Below, in pieces: positions 54,411 through 63,892 of a DNA stretch of 64,000 nucleotides. The translations under genes and the position numbers were made by a program. Within the stretch, counting starts at the first letter, position 1. The number at the start of each line of letters is the position of its first letter. This stretch comes from Methylococcaceae bacterium (GTDB lineage Bacteria > Pseudomonadota > Gammaproteobacteria > Methylococcales > Methylomonadaceae): assembly GCA_021647585.1 (NCBI GenBank), contig JAKIUK010000008.1:20513-84512 (forward strand), read 5' to 3'. The notes under the pieces are model-generated. The model was given only the letters and a program-made list of their open reading frames with translations, made no database searches and was not told the origin of the DNA.

Positions 54411-55211
54411 ATGGATATTATTCAAGCTATCGCACTTGCCTTGTTACAAGGATTAACTGAATTTTTACCTATTTCCAGTTCAGCACATTTGATTTTATTG
54501 CCAGTGCTAGTTGGTTGGGAAGATCAAGGGTTGGCATTTGATGTCGCAGTTCATGTGGGTACATTAACGGCAGTCATCGCTTTTTATCGTAAAGATTTGG
54601 TACAGATTATAGCAGCATGGAGTCGTTCTGTTATCGGGAAAGGCATGACGGATGATGCAAGACTGGCCTGGTATGTTGTATTAGGCACCATACCTGTCGG
54701 GTTAGTGGGGATCACTTTGCCTGATGTGGTTGAAACAGTTTTACGTTCACCACTAGTGATTGCGGCTGCTACCATTGTTTTTGCATTTTTATTGTGGTTT
54801 GCTGAAAAGCAGGCAAAAGAAACGCGTTCTACTATTACTTTGCTGGATGCGGTAATTATTGGGCTGTTTCAGGCGGTTGCATTAATTCCAGGGACTTCAC
54901 GATCAGGTATTACCATAACTGCTGGCTTAATGACGGGACTGAAACGAGAACATGCGGCACGTTTTTCTTTTTTATTATCTATTCCGGTCATTGCTTTGGC
55001 AGGGATGGTTAAAGGACTGGAACTTTTTAAAACGGCAGTACCCGTGGAGTGGGATTTGATTTTAATTGGCATTTCATTGTCAGCTATTGTCGCTTATCTT
55101 TCTATCGGCTGGTTTTTAAAGTTACTGGATAAAGTGGGCATGATGCCTTTTGTTTTTTACCGTTTAGTATTGGGTGTGTTCCTCTTCACCGTATTTTTCG
55201 GACAATTTTAA
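54411..55211 (+). CDS. uppP: Undecaprenyl-diphosphatase
   Basis: A 266-residue integral membrane enzyme that recycles undecaprenyl diphosphate for peptidoglycan and other wall polymers. Catalytic motifs are ALLQGLTEFLPISSSAHLIL near the start and ALIPGTSRSGITITAG around residue 160. Eight spans are visible. Its last 48 bases overlap, tail to tail, the 3' end of the Smr gene on the other strand. Confidence 0.95.
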   Translation: MDIIQAIALALLQGLTEFLPISSSAHLILLPVLVGWEDQGLAFDVAVHVGTLTAVIAFYRKDLVQIIAAWSRSVIGKGMTDDARLAWYVVLGTIPVGLVGITLPDVVETVLRSPLVIAAATIVFAFLLWFAEKQAKETRSTITLLDAVIIGLFQAVALIPGTSRSGITITAGLMTGLKREHAARFSFLLSIPVIALAGMVKGLELFKTAVPVEWDLILIGISLSAIVAYLSIGWFLKLLDKVGMMPFVFYRLVLGVFLFTVFFGQF

Positions 55212-55733
55212 TAACACAAAAACAGCGCCTGTTCCCCCGTCTTTTGGTGGAGTGGAACAAAAAGCCTGAACATCTTTATGTTGACGCAACCAGATATTGA
55301 CATCATTCTTTAACACAGGCTGGTTATCAGGTGAGCGATAACCTTTGCCGTGAATAATATGCACACAGCGATAGCCATCTTCAACACTAAAATGCAGAAA
55401 CCGTGATAACTGATGTTTTGCTTCCTGGCTGGTTAAACCATGTAAGTCAATTGAGGCATCAAAGCCAAAATATCCTTTACGTAGTTTTTTTAATACATTT
55501 TTTTGTAAGCCTGGTGCGATAAAGCTGATACGATCTTCCTGATAAAGGGTCTCAATCTCCATAGCAGAAGATTCTTCAAAACTACCTTTAATTTTTTGTG
55601 ATTCTTTTTTGGGATAAGGCTTGGGTTTATCGTCAGGCGTTAAAACTAAAGTATCGCTTTTTACAGCTTTAACTTTGCCAATAGTTCGTCTAAATAAAGC
55701 AGAGTCATCTGCAGAAAGCTTTTTTTTTGCCAC
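55164..55733 (-). CDS. Smr-domain endonuclease-like protein
   Basis: A 189-residue protein with a C-terminal Smr domain of about 80 residues: FDASIDLHGLTSQEAKHQLS, then CVHIIHGKGYRSPDNQPVLK (the HGKG motif) and the FCSTPPKDGGTGAVFVLL end. The N-terminal half is charged and disordered-looking. E. coli homologues with this layout (SmrA, SmrB) act on DNA or on collided ribosomes; here the shape is closest to SmrB or YdaL. It is divergent from surE. Confidence 0.88.
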   Translation of the reverse strand: MAKKKLSADDSALFRRTIGKVKAVKSDTLVLTPDDKPKPYPKKESQKIKGSFEESSAMEIETLYQEDRISFIAPGLQKNVLKKLRKGYFGFDASIDLHGLTSQEAKHQLSRFLHFSVEDGYRCVHIIHGKGYRSPDNQPVLKNDVNIWLRQHKDVQAFCSTPPKDGGTGAVFVLLKLSEKYGEEEHTQY

Positions 55734-55797
55734 GATAGCTGAATATTGAATGTCGTTTTTTGCTAAGATGTTTGATTTTATAGTGTTTTAATCTAAT

Positions 55798-56553
55798 ATG
55801 CACATTCTTATAAGTAATGACGATGGATATCTTGCCACGGGACTGTGTATTTTAGCGGAGTCTTTAGCTAAATTTGCTGAGATTTCTGTGGTAGCACCCG
55901 ATAAAAATCGCAGTGCAGCAAGTAATTCCCTTACTCTGGAAATGCCTCTAAGGGCACAAAAATCAGAAAATGGGTTTATTCGAGTGGATGGTACCCCAAC
56001 AGATTGCGTACATCTAGCAATAACTGGCTTACTGGATAATGAGCCTGATATGGTATTTGCCGGAATTAATCATGGTTCAAATTTGGGTGATGATGTGTTG
56101 TACTCAGGCACCGTTGCTGCTGCCACTGAAGGGCGGTTTTTAGGTTTGCCTGCAGTTGCAATTTCATTAGCTTCAAATGACCCACAGCATTTTGAGACGG
56201 CAGCTGAGGTTGCGACAACCCTGCTGCAAAAAATTGTTCAAAATCCTTTGCCTAAAGATACCTTGTTAAATGTTAACGTACCCGATATTGCTGTTTCAGA
56301 ACTTAAAGGCTATCAATCAACTCGTTTAGGACAAAGACACAAAGCGGAACCCGTGGTTAAATCTTTTGATCCACGAGGTCGGGATATTTATTGGGTAGGA
56401 CCACCGGGTAGTGAACAGGATGCCGGTCCAGGAACAGATTTTTTCGCTATAAAAAATGGATATGTATCAGTTACACCACTGCAGCTTGATTTGACCCGCT
56501 ACGATAGAATGAATGAAATAGAAAACTGGTTGATTCAAGGAGATATGGCGTGA
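55798..56553 (+). CDS. surE: 5'/3'-nucleotidase SurE
   Basis: A 251-residue metal-dependent phosphatase of nucleoside monophosphates. The metal site is SNDDGYLATG (Asp8, Asp9), with Ser in NRSAASNSLTL near residue 40, and the GINHGSNLGDDVLYSGTVAA motif near 95. The C-terminal DFFAIKNGYVSVTPLQLDLT matches the family. It overlaps pcm by four bases (ATGA-type), as in many gammaproteobacteria. Confidence 0.96.
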   Translation: MHILISNDDGYLATGLCILAESLAKFAEISVVAPDKNRSAASNSLTLEMPLRAQKSENGFIRVDGTPTDCVHLAITGLLDNEPDMVFAGINHGSNLGDDVLYSGTVAAATEGRFLGLPAVAISLASNDPQHFETAAEVATTLLQKIVQNPLPKDTLLNVNVPDIAVSELKGYQSTRLGQRHKAEPVVKSFDPRGRDIYWVGPPGSEQDAGPGTDFFAIKNGYVSVTPLQLDLTRYDRMNEIENWLIQGDMA

Positions 56554-57209
56554 ATCAGCGTATTCAAGGGATAGGTATGACATCACGTAGAACGCGTGAA
56601 CGTATGATTGAACGTTTAAAAACACAAGGTATTTATGATCCTAAAGTGCTTGCCGCTATGGCTGAAACTCCTAGGCATATATTTGTTGATGAAGCCCTGG
56701 CAAGCCGCTCCTATGAAGATACTGCATTACCCATAGGGTATAACCAGACTATCTCTCAGCCGTATATAGTGGCCAAGATGACTGAGTTATTATTGGAAAA
56801 TGGTCACTTATCCAGAGTTTTAGAAATAGGGACAGGCAGTGGTTACCAGACAGCGATACTTGCAGCCTTGGTTGATAAAGTATATTCAGTTGAACGCATA
56901 GGACCTTTACTTAAAAAAGCCAAGAACAACCTATGGGATTTGAAACTTAAAAATGTCAGTTATCAACACAATGATGGGGGGTGGGGTTGGCCGGAACAAG
57001 CACCTTTTGATGGTATATTGGTCGCAGCAGCACCCTCTGAAATTCCAGATACATTATTGCAACAACTGGAAGTAGGGGGCGTTATGTTAATACCTATTGG
57101 TTCCAGGCATCATCAGGAATTACATAAAATAACACGCACAGTTGAAGGGTATGAAGACAAAGTTTTGGAGCCGGTAAGTTTTGTTCCTTTTTTATCAGGA
57201 AGAAGTTGA
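56550..57209 (+). CDS. pcm: Protein-L-isoaspartate O-methyltransferase
   Basis: A 219-residue repair enzyme that methylates isoaspartyl residues in damaged proteins. Motifs are the active-site loop YNQTISQPYIVAKMTELLL near residue 65, the AdoMet-binding VLEIGTGSGYQTAILA near 90, and the DGILVAAAPSEIP strand near 152. It overlaps surE upstream and the YqaA-like gene downstream (TGATG), so the three are co-translated. Confidence 0.95.
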   Translation: MNQRIQGIGMTSRRTRERMIERLKTQGIYDPKVLAAMAETPRHIFVDEALASRSYEDTALPIGYNQTISQPYIVAKMTELLLENGHLSRVLEIGTGSGYQTAILAALVDKVYSVERIGPLLKKAKNNLWDLKLKNVSYQHNDGGWGWPEQAPFDGILVAAAPSEIPDTLLQQLEVGGVMLIPIGSRHHQELHKITRTVEGYEDKVLEPVSFVPFLSGRS

Positions 57210-57787
57210 TGTTTAAAAAATTGTACGATAAAGCACTGGATTGGTCTAGACATCGACATGCTGCAAAATATTTGTGTGCTTTGAGTTTTTCAGAATCTTC
57301 TTTTTTCCCCATACCGCCAGATGTTATGTTGGCACCCATGGCACTGGCTAGACCTGAAAAAGCAATCAGGTTTGCTATGTTGACGACAATTTTTTCGGTA
57401 TTAGGCGGCGTGCTAGGGTATGGTATAGGATTTTTTTTGTTTGATTCTATTTCTCCCTGGTTGCAAGGAACGCATTATTGGGAGAAATATTTGTTAGCAG
57501 AAAAATGGTTTAAAGACTGGGGGTTCTGGGCGATTTTTGTTGCTGGTTTTTCACCGATACCGTATAAGGTTTTTACCATAGCCGCAGGTGCGCTACAAAT
57601 GTTTTTTTTACCCTTTGTATTAGCATCTATGATCGGACGTGGAACGCGTTTTTTTCTTATTGCGATGCTTTTAGCTGCGGGGGGCGAGAAATTAGAATCT
57701 AAATTACGGCAATATATGGATATTTTAGGCTGGGTTGTCGTTGGCTTGGTTGTAATTGGTGCTGGTGTTTATAAGTATCTGTATTAG
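57209..57787 (+). CDS. YqaA-like DedA/VTT-family membrane protein
   Basis: A 192-residue inner-membrane protein with four or five spans. It has the VTT/DedA-type loop SESSFFPIPPDVMLAPMALA near residue 28 and the second signature AGFSPIPYKVFTIAAGALQM near 112, the two re-entrant halves. DedA-type proteins flip or move lipid carriers. Its start overlaps the pcm stop. In many relatives nlpD and rpoS follow at this place; here no such gene follows. Confidence 0.88.
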   Translation: MFKKLYDKALDWSRHRHAAKYLCALSFSESSFFPIPPDVMLAPMALARPEKAIRFAMLTTIFSVLGGVLGYGIGFFLFDSISPWLQGTHYWEKYLLAEKWFKDWGFWAIFVAGFSPIPYKVFTIAAGALQMFFLPFVLASMIGRGTRFFLIAMLLAAGGEKLESKLRQYMDILGWVVVGLVVIGAGVYKYLY

Positions 57788-58210
57788 GGGGCACACTCTC
57801 GTTCGGACGCTGTTGTGTGGTTGATACTGGAATCAATACTGATGTGATTAAGAGCGTTGTAGTAAACAGATGCCAATGCTAAGGGACAATCCTTTTTATT
57901 GTCCTTGCCAGAAGTTACCCCAAACGCTCAACAATATCGAGTTCGTTCGGTATTCTAAGCTGAGAGCCATCAATCGCACTGAGTCTATAACCATGCCAGA
58001 TCTTGATGTCAGATGGGTATTATAGTACGCCTTAACAACTTCATAGTGGTTGAGTTGGTAATTCAATTATATCTGACTACAAAGGAGAACTTAACCTTCA
58101 TAAAATACTTTATCTGATTGAAATATATCGATAATAGCCTGTTAAGTAAGCAGTATTAGATTCTGACACCATTAACACTACATTAACATATTAAAAATTA
58201 ACAGCAACGG
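57788..58210. other. Gap with possible IS relic
   Basis: A minus-strand segment near 57910-57975 reads AIDGSQLRIPNELDIVERLG, reminiscent of the DDE-region strand of IS4-type transposases, but stops on both sides. No intact gene is seen where nlpD-rpoS would be expected. Confidence 0.4.
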
Positions 58211-58375
58211 TTATAAAAACAATAAAACAGCACAGATTACAAAAAATATAAGCGCTATTCTAGCCCAGACTTTAATAGTTATAGTCACTTTATGGTCAAT
58301 GTATAGATATCTGGTTGCCGATAGAACTGCAAAAAATATTGCTAAAGCACCGAGAATTATTATTGCTAGATTCAT
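58211..58375 (-). CDS. Possible 54-residue membrane protein
   Basis: A minus-strand frame from ATG 58375 reads MNLAIIILGALAIFFAVLSA, then TRYLYIDHKVTITIKVWARI and ALIFFVICAVLLFL. It makes two good membrane helices with a charged loop between. The ribosome-binding site is weak. The clean two-helix layout suggests a real small gene, but no family is recognised. Confidence 0.42.
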   Translation of the reverse strand: MNLAIIILGALAIFFAVLSATRYLYIDHKVTITIKVWARIALIFFVICAVLLFL

Positions 58376-58537
58376 GATGAGCTATTTAATTAGTTAATTT
58401 TCTTTATCAATATTACTATCAATATTTTCTTTGTCAATTGGCCAACTGTATTCCTCCTGCCTATTATTTTCGCTACTGGTAATTGTGAGTCTAATAGGGC
58501 AGAATCATAACTTAGATTAAAATTTAACGGACTTTTT

Positions 58538-59785
58538 ATGGCAGCTATCATTCCTCATATAATTGATCAACATGCTGAAGAAACGGCTTTTCTTTGGTTG
58601 TTACGGAATAATGCCGTACATGCTCCCCATTATGATCTCAATGACTTAGTCAAACTGGATGATCGTGTGGATGCGCATCTTGATGGATTAAGAATAGCTG
58701 GGGAGTATGGTTGGCAAGCTTGTGTTGAGAACTTGCAGTTCAAAGACTCTGGAGAGGTATTTGCAGCAGCTGTTATAGCACTTGAAATGTCCTCTACAGA
58801 AAGAATTGATTTGGTTTATAAAGTTGTTGAAGAAGCTCCAGAGGCTATTGAAGGTCTTGTATCGGCATTTGGCTGGACTGAGCCTCAGTATTTAAAACAG
58901 AAGGTTAAAGCATTATTAGAATCGACAAATCCATTGTGGCGTGGGGTTGGCATCTCTGCTTGTTCTGTCCATCGAGTTGATCCTGGAAAGTTTCTTGAAC
59001 AGGCTATTGTGGATGAAGATGTTCAACTGAGAGTGAGGGCCGTTAAATTAGTTGGGGAGTTAGGAAGGGTTGATTTAAAAACTACTTTGCTTGAACAGCT
59101 TAAGCATGATAATAAGCATATACGATTCTGGTCATCCTGGTCTGCTGTATTGACGGGAGATCGTGAGCAAGCTTTATATTTATTAACACAGAATATTGAA
59201 TCAAACTCTGAATTCTGTATTCCAGCTATGCAATTAGCTTTACCAATTCTCGATAGTCTGTCAGTAAAGAAAACGCTGAAAGTGCTGGCAGATAATAAAG
59301 AAACATTACGCTTGGCAATTATTGGCGCGGGCATTTCTGGGGACTCTTGTTATTTACCCTGGTTGATTCAGCAAATGAATATTGCAGAACATGCCAGGGT
59401 GGCATGTGATGCATTCAGTCATATTTGTGGATTAGACTTAGGGTATCAGGATATGGAAGCTGATCTCCCAGAGAATGCATCGGCTGGACCAACTGAAGAC
59501 CCAGACGACGAGAATGTTGCAATGGATCCTGATGAAGATTTGCCCTGTCCAAATGCTTTATTAGTGCTTGAGTGGTGGCAAAAAAATAAGCCTAATTTTA
59601 AGCCAGAAGTCCGTTATTTATATGGTAAACCTGCTAATGAGTGTCAATGCAAGTGGTTACTTATAAACGGGACGCAAAGGTTACGTTATGCGGCAGCTTT
59701 AACTTTGGCTTTAATCCAGCCTGGTCAAGCTTTATTTGAAGTGCGTGCAGTGGGTAAAAAGCAGCAGAAAACGTTGAATTGTTAG
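58538..59785 (+). CDS. TIGR02270-like helical-repeat protein
   Basis: A 415-residue soluble protein. The start IIDQHAEETAFLWLLRNNAV, then HAPHYDLNDLVKLDDRVDAH and LDGLRIAG closely fits the TIGR02270 family, whose function is not known; members are often annotated near type VI secretion genes. Repeated helical pairs of HEAT type run through residues 40-290 (ALLESTNPLWRGVGISACSV, VKLVGELG). An acidic stretch (DPDDENVAMDPDEDLPC) precedes a tryptophan-rich C-terminal part. No type VI secretion gene is in view here. Confidence 0.75.
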   Translation: MAAIIPHIIDQHAEETAFLWLLRNNAVHAPHYDLNDLVKLDDRVDAHLDGLRIAGEYGWQACVENLQFKDSGEVFAAAVIALEMSSTERIDLVYKVVEEAPEAIEGLVSAFGWTEPQYLKQKVKALLESTNPLWRGVGISACSVHRVDPGKFLEQAIVDEDVQLRVRAVKLVGELGRVDLKTTLLEQLKHDNKHIRFWSSWSAVLTGDREQALYLLTQNIESNSEFCIPAMQLALPILDSLSVKKTLKVLADNKETLRLAIIGAGISGDSCYLPWLIQQMNIAEHARVACDAFSHICGLDLGYQDMEADLPENASAGPTEDPDDENVAMDPDEDLPCPNALLVLEWWQKNKPNFKPEVRYLYGKPANECQCKWLLINGTQRLRYAAALTLALIQPGQALFEVRAVGKKQQKTLNC

Positions 59786-60046
59786 TAACAATATAAAAAC
59801 TGATATGCAAAGGCAGTATTTTTGACCTACAATCTTTTACTATAACTATTTCACGTAACTGTTCAAAAAATTCAACGTTGTAATGCAATAAACGATGTTG
59901 CAATATGGTTGTTTTTTCATTACATTATAATTTACCAATATTTAAGCGAATAAAGCAACTTATAGTGTTGAACAATGCTTTACTCTTTTATTAAGTGATT
60001 GAAAGCTGGAAATTAAAAAATTCGCAATTAACGTTGACTGGTCTTT

Positions 60047-60659
60047 TTAAAATTTTTCTGATTCCGTAAGCCAAACGACAAGTTTGTGGGCAATATTAGT
60101 TGCAGCCTTGTTGAGAGCCCCGACCACACCTTTAGCATTTTGGGTGGATGTTGGTATTTTGGAAACGAATTGTTTCGTTGTTATAACTGTTCTAGTAATA
60201 TTGTCGATGAGATAAAACTGTATCCTGATGACGCCTTCTGATGTTCCATCAAAATTGATATGGTGACTAAGGTCTAGCAGTGTACTTTCTAGCAATAAAT
60301 CAGCTGTTGAAACAGATGATGGGGGAACCACTGCCTTAAATGAGTGGCTTTCTTCTATGCTGACCTGAAACAGGGTCTGAAGCATTTTGACAGGTGTATC
60401 ATTCCAACGACTGTAGAGATAACTATTCCAGCTATACTCGGTGTCACTGTATAGAATTTCTGTGCCTGTAAGAGCACGAGTAGCACGGATTGGAGCAAGT
60501 TTAATAATATGAGATGAATTTTTTTTTTTGTTCTATCTGTATATCATTGTTATTCCACCTTGGAGATATCGTATAGAGATCGACAGGAGGATTAGTTTTG
60601 ATCAGGCAACCAGGAAGTAGACTGATAAATACTAAGGTTATGTAAACATTATTTCTCAT
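60047..60659 (-). pseudogene. ABC-transport auxiliary lipoprotein (PqiC/DUF330-like), frameshifted at poly-A
   Basis: From ATG 60659, overlapping the mlaD stop by four bases, the frame reads MRNNVYITLVFISLLPGCLI, a lipoprotein signal with its lipobox LLPGC. It then meets eleven A residues (60519-60529) and stops soon after. In the next frame the family sequence continues: HIIKLAPIRATRALTGTEIL, YSWNSYLYSRWNDTPVKMLQ, then TLFQVSIEESHSFKAVVPP and GALNKAATNIAHKLVVWLTE. Ten A residues would restore one protein of about 203 residues. It may be rescued by transcriptional slippage, phase-variable, or simply a sequencing error in the homopolymer. Confidence 0.8.
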
Positions 60660-61549
60660 TTGTATACTTCCTCACCAGGCCCCGGTTTAGGCTGAGAGCG
60701 TTTGAATAGCAGATCACTTGGACTGGCTTCAAAACTTTGAGTTGTTCTTTGCAGATATCTTGCCAGAATATCCAGTTCTGAAAGCAGTTGATTAAATGAT
60801 TCCATACTTTGCTGTAAATCCTGGCTCATGTTACGACTTACAGTGGTAGAGTTTTTTTCCAGACTGTCAGCCATTTTGGTAACACTAACAGAGGCTATTT
60901 CAATCTTTTTAAAGGCTTCGGTAACACGTTTTTCCATGATAACACCATTATCAACCAGGCTCTGGAAGCTTTCTTTTTGTTCTCTCATATCTCTGGCAAG
61001 AATCTTTATTTCAGAAAGAGTGGATGAAATATTGTTCAGGTTTTGTTCACTGAGTAATTGGCTGAACTTGTCTAAAGCCAGAGCTATCTTTGTTGTTAGA
61101 ACTCCCATGGATTCGTCAATTCGAGCAAATGTAGATGGACGGGCAGGGATACTGGGGATCTGTTCCATGGAACTTGTTAATAACGGAGTATCTGGACCAC
61201 CAACACCTTCCAATTCGACATAAGTTAGCCCAGTAAGTCCAAACGATTTTAGTGTAGCCGTGGTATCCGTTTTGATTGGAGTATTGAGCTCGATTTTTAA
61301 AAGTAGCTCTACCTGTTCTGAATTTTTTGGGTTTAGTCCAATATGTATTACTGTTCCAACGTTAACACCCCGGTATTTAACAGAAGAATCATTGCTTAAT
61401 CCTGCTACAGATTCTGACATATATACATGAAAATAGTTGTATTCTTGCTGACCACCGTATTTACCTAACCAGTAGGCAAAGCTTATCAATCCGGCTAATA
61501 GCAGTACAACAAATAAACCGACCAGTGTGTAATTGATTTTACTTTCCAT
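60656..61549 (-). CDS. mlaD: MCE-domain protein (MlaD-like)
   Basis: A 297-residue protein with one N-terminal membrane helix (NYTLVGLFVVLLLAGLISFA) and a periplasmic MCE domain (GLSNDSSVKYRGVNVGTVIH, then LLKIELNTPIKTDTTATLKS and FGLTGLTYVELEG). A long coiled-coil helical tail follows from about 130 to 285. MCE proteins make hexamers that shuttle lipids between membranes. The ATG at 61549 starts inside the end of the ATPase gene (overlap of about 11 bp); the frame stays open to a GTG seven codons upstream. It is the third gene of the Mla-type operon. Confidence 0.92.
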   Translation of the reverse strand: MESKINYTLVGLFVVLLLAGLISFAYWLGKYGGQQEYNYFHVYMSESVAGLSNDSSVKYRGVNVGTVIHIGLNPKNSEQVELLLKIELNTPIKTDTTATLKSFGLTGLTYVELEGVGGPDTPLLTSSMEQIPSIPARPSTFARIDESMGVLTTKIALALDKFSQLLSEQNLNNISSTLSEIKILARDMREQKESFQSLVDNGVIMEKRVTEAFKKIEIASVSVTKMADSLEKNSTTVSRNMSQDLQQSMESFNQLLSELDILARYLQRTTQSFEASPSDLLFKRSQPKPGPGEEVYK

Positions 61550-62306
61550 TTTGACTTCGTATCCGTCCACGAATACCCCCGAAAAATTGCCTGACTATGG
61601 GCTGGGGATTTTCTATAATTTCATTAAGAGTGCCTTCAGCAATGACTTTTTTTTCTCCCAATACGGCAAAGCGGTCAACGATGCTCCATATGGAATCCAG
61701 ATCATGGGTAACCATCACCACAGTTAAATCAAGAATTTCGCGTAGTTCGAGAATTAAATTATCAAAAGCTTCTGCTCCGACAGGGTCTAAGCCTGAGGTG
61801 GGTTCATCAAGAAACAATAACGCAGGGTCCATGACTAAAGCTCGGGCTAATGCAGCTCGTTTAACCATACCACCACTTAATTCGGCGGGGTAGAGCTCAG
61901 CAGCGGTTTCAGGAAGCCCCACCATATTAATTTTCATCCGTACAATATCCTGAATTAATTTTAATGGAAGGTCTGTATATTCTCGAAGTTTAATCCCAAC
62001 ATTTTCTGCAACGGTGAGTGAAGAATAAAGTGCTCCGCTCTGGAAAAGAACACCCCAGTTTCTTCGTAGTATAGCTGAATCAGTTCGGGAGATTGTTGAC
62101 AGTTTTTGTCCAAGAACACTGATCTCTCCAGACTGTGGGTGAAGCAGCATGATCATTTGTTTCAACAAGGTTGTTTTTCCTGATCCACTGCCACCAAGGA
62201 GCCCATATATTTCGCCTTGGCGCACACTTAGATTAGCACCGTCATGGACTATATTTGTACCAAATCGGGTAACAATATCTGATACTTCAATAACAGTGTT
62301 ACTCAA
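61539..62306 (-). CDS. mlaF: ABC transporter ATPase, Mla-type
   Basis: A 255-residue ATPase of the phospholipid-transport family. Walker A is GLLGGSGSGKTTLLKQMI near residue 34, the Q-loop follows as GVLFQSGALYSSLTV, the signature is ELSGGMVKRAALARALV and Walker B is ALLFLDEPTSGLDPVG; the H-loop is VMVTHDL. It overlaps the permease gene by four bases and mlaD at its other end. It powers MlaE-type lipid transport together with its neighbours. Confidence 0.95.
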   Translation of the reverse strand: MSNTVIEVSDIVTRFGTNIVHDGANLSVRQGEIYGLLGGSGSGKTTLLKQMIMLLHPQSGEISVLGQKLSTISRTDSAILRRNWGVLFQSGALYSSLTVAENVGIKLREYTDLPLKLIQDIVRMKINMVGLPETAAELYPAELSGGMVKRAALARALVMDPALLFLDEPTSGLDPVGAEAFDNLILELREILDLTVVMVTHDLDSIWSIVDRFAVLGEKKVIAEGTLNEIIENPQPIVRQFFGGIRGRIRSQNGK

Positions 62307-63460
62307 ATGCCTAGCTCCGTCAATAGTACTGAAAAAAGTGCATCACAGGCAATCACCAGAAAAATAGCATTAACAACACTAATAGTAGTATAACGTCCGA
62401 TACTTTCTGTGCTTTTGGAAACCTGAAAGCCTCGATAACAGCCGATAGCGGCGATAAGCCAGGCGAAAAATGGCCCTTTACAAATACCGATCCATACATG
62501 TTTTATATCAAGAACAGATTGTAAGCGGTGAATAAACTCGGTAAAAGAGATATGCAGGTGTAGATGAGAAATAAGCATGCCGGCAGCAATACCAATAATG
62601 TCAGCAAAGAAAATTAATAACGGCAAGGAAATCATTAACGCTAAAATACGAGGCAGTACCAGAAATCGATGTGGTTCAAAGCCCATAGTGCGCATGGCGT
62701 CTATCTCTTCAGTAAGCTTCATCACGCCGAGTTGTGCAGTATAAGAGGAACCCGTGCGACCTGCTACGACTATGGCTGTGATAAGTGGCGAAAGTTCTCG
62801 GGTGATGGAAATGCCAATCATGTCTACAATAAAAATATTGGCGCCAAATTTTTCAAGCTGCACTGCCCCTTGATAGGCGATCACCACGCCGATTAAAAAA
62901 CTGGTAAGGGCCACAATGGGGATTGCACGCAAACCCGCTTCTTCAATATTCTTGACAATGGCGCCAAAGCGGATAGAGCGTGGATGTAGTAATGAGTACA
63001 ATAAGTGGACAAAATTTTCTCCAACAAAAGCGAGAAATGAAGTGATATCCAGAATAAATGCAACGGAACTTTTGCCAATGCTATCTAAGGGTTTCAGAAA
63101 AACAGAATAAAAATCAGCGGGTTTTCGAGTATCTTTGCTAGTGTACTTACGCAGTAGTCGATACATTTTTTCATGCTCACTCTTCGCACCGATTACTTTA
63201 ATGTTGCAATGGTTTAATTTTAACAAATCATAATAATTGATAAAAAGCATTACGCCTGCCGAATCAATATTTTCGACATTAGACATATCCCAGTGTATGG
63301 TTACATTATGGTGTGTCCTGCAAAATTGATCCAGTATCATATTGGCATCGACAAGTGCATTATTTGTCCAATTGCCAGAACTCTTGAATACTATGGTGGC
63401 ATCAGGAGTTTTAAGGACTTTTAACTGGGCTTTGTGAGAATAGGTTGTATGCATCGACAA
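62303..63460 (-). CDS. mlaE: Mla-type permease fused to N-terminal STAS domain
   Basis: A 385-residue fusion. Residues 1-105 are a STAS-type domain (VTIHWDMSNVENIDSAGVML), as in MlaB-like regulators. Residues 130-385 form the MlaE permease, with GLRAIPIVALTSFLIGVVIA, QGAVQLEKFGANIFIVDMIG, ITRELSPLITAIVVAGRTGS and the EIDAMRTMGFEPHRFLVLPR coupling helix. The STAS fusion explains why no separate mlaB gene is seen. It starts the operon mlaE-mlaF-mlaD-lipoprotein on the minus strand. Confidence 0.94.
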   Translation of the reverse strand: MSMHTTYSHKAQLKVLKTPDATIVFKSSGNWTNNALVDANMILDQFCRTHHNVTIHWDMSNVENIDSAGVMLFINYYDLLKLNHCNIKVIGAKSEHEKMYRLLRKYTSKDTRKPADFYSVFLKPLDSIGKSSVAFILDITSFLAFVGENFVHLLYSLLHPRSIRFGAIVKNIEEAGLRAIPIVALTSFLIGVVIAYQGAVQLEKFGANIFIVDMIGISITRELSPLITAIVVAGRTGSSYTAQLGVMKLTEEIDAMRTMGFEPHRFLVLPRILALMISLPLLIFFADIIGIAAGMLISHLHLHISFTEFIHRLQSVLDIKHVWIGICKGPFFAWLIAAIGCYRGFQVSKSTESIGRYTTISVVNAIFLVIACDALFSVLLTELGI

Positions 63461-63892
63461 TATTTAGGTTATATACAGATTAAATTCACTTTCAGCGGTT
63501 AACGACTTTACTTTATATTATCCTTGGTAGAGTCTAATGTCTGTACTTTGATGATACTATTAATGAGACCTTGCGGTTAAATATTTATTGATTTTTTTTA
63601 AATATTAACAAGGCACAGGTTAAACTTTAGAAAAAGTCATTTCTGGCTGTTTTAAATTATTAAGAAGATGCTTTTTCGACCAGCGGGAAAAATCTTGTTG
63701 CTCAGAAATGTACTTAGACTTAAGATTCCTCCCTCTGGTCGGAATGACACCGTAGATTGAAGTTAATCCACAAACGTCTAAACAGGGGGTAACCCGAGCC
63801 GAGTTTAGTTAACAGTTATTTAATTTTATCACTACTACCAAATTCAGTTAATAAAGTAACTCAGTACACTACTTGTCAGGTTTCACTACGTT
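63461..63892. other. Gap holding mla promoter and repeats
   Basis: No gene. It holds a GCACAGGTTAAACTTTAGAA motif (63612), also near 33553 in reverse, and a full family A repeat (63674-63750), followed by an IS end. Confidence 0.5.
63674..63750. repeat. Dispersed repeat family A, full inverted copy
   Basis: TTTCGACCAGCGGGAAAAAT plus CTTG on the left faces AGATTCCTCCCTCTGGTCGG plus AATGAC on the right. Confidence 0.7.
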
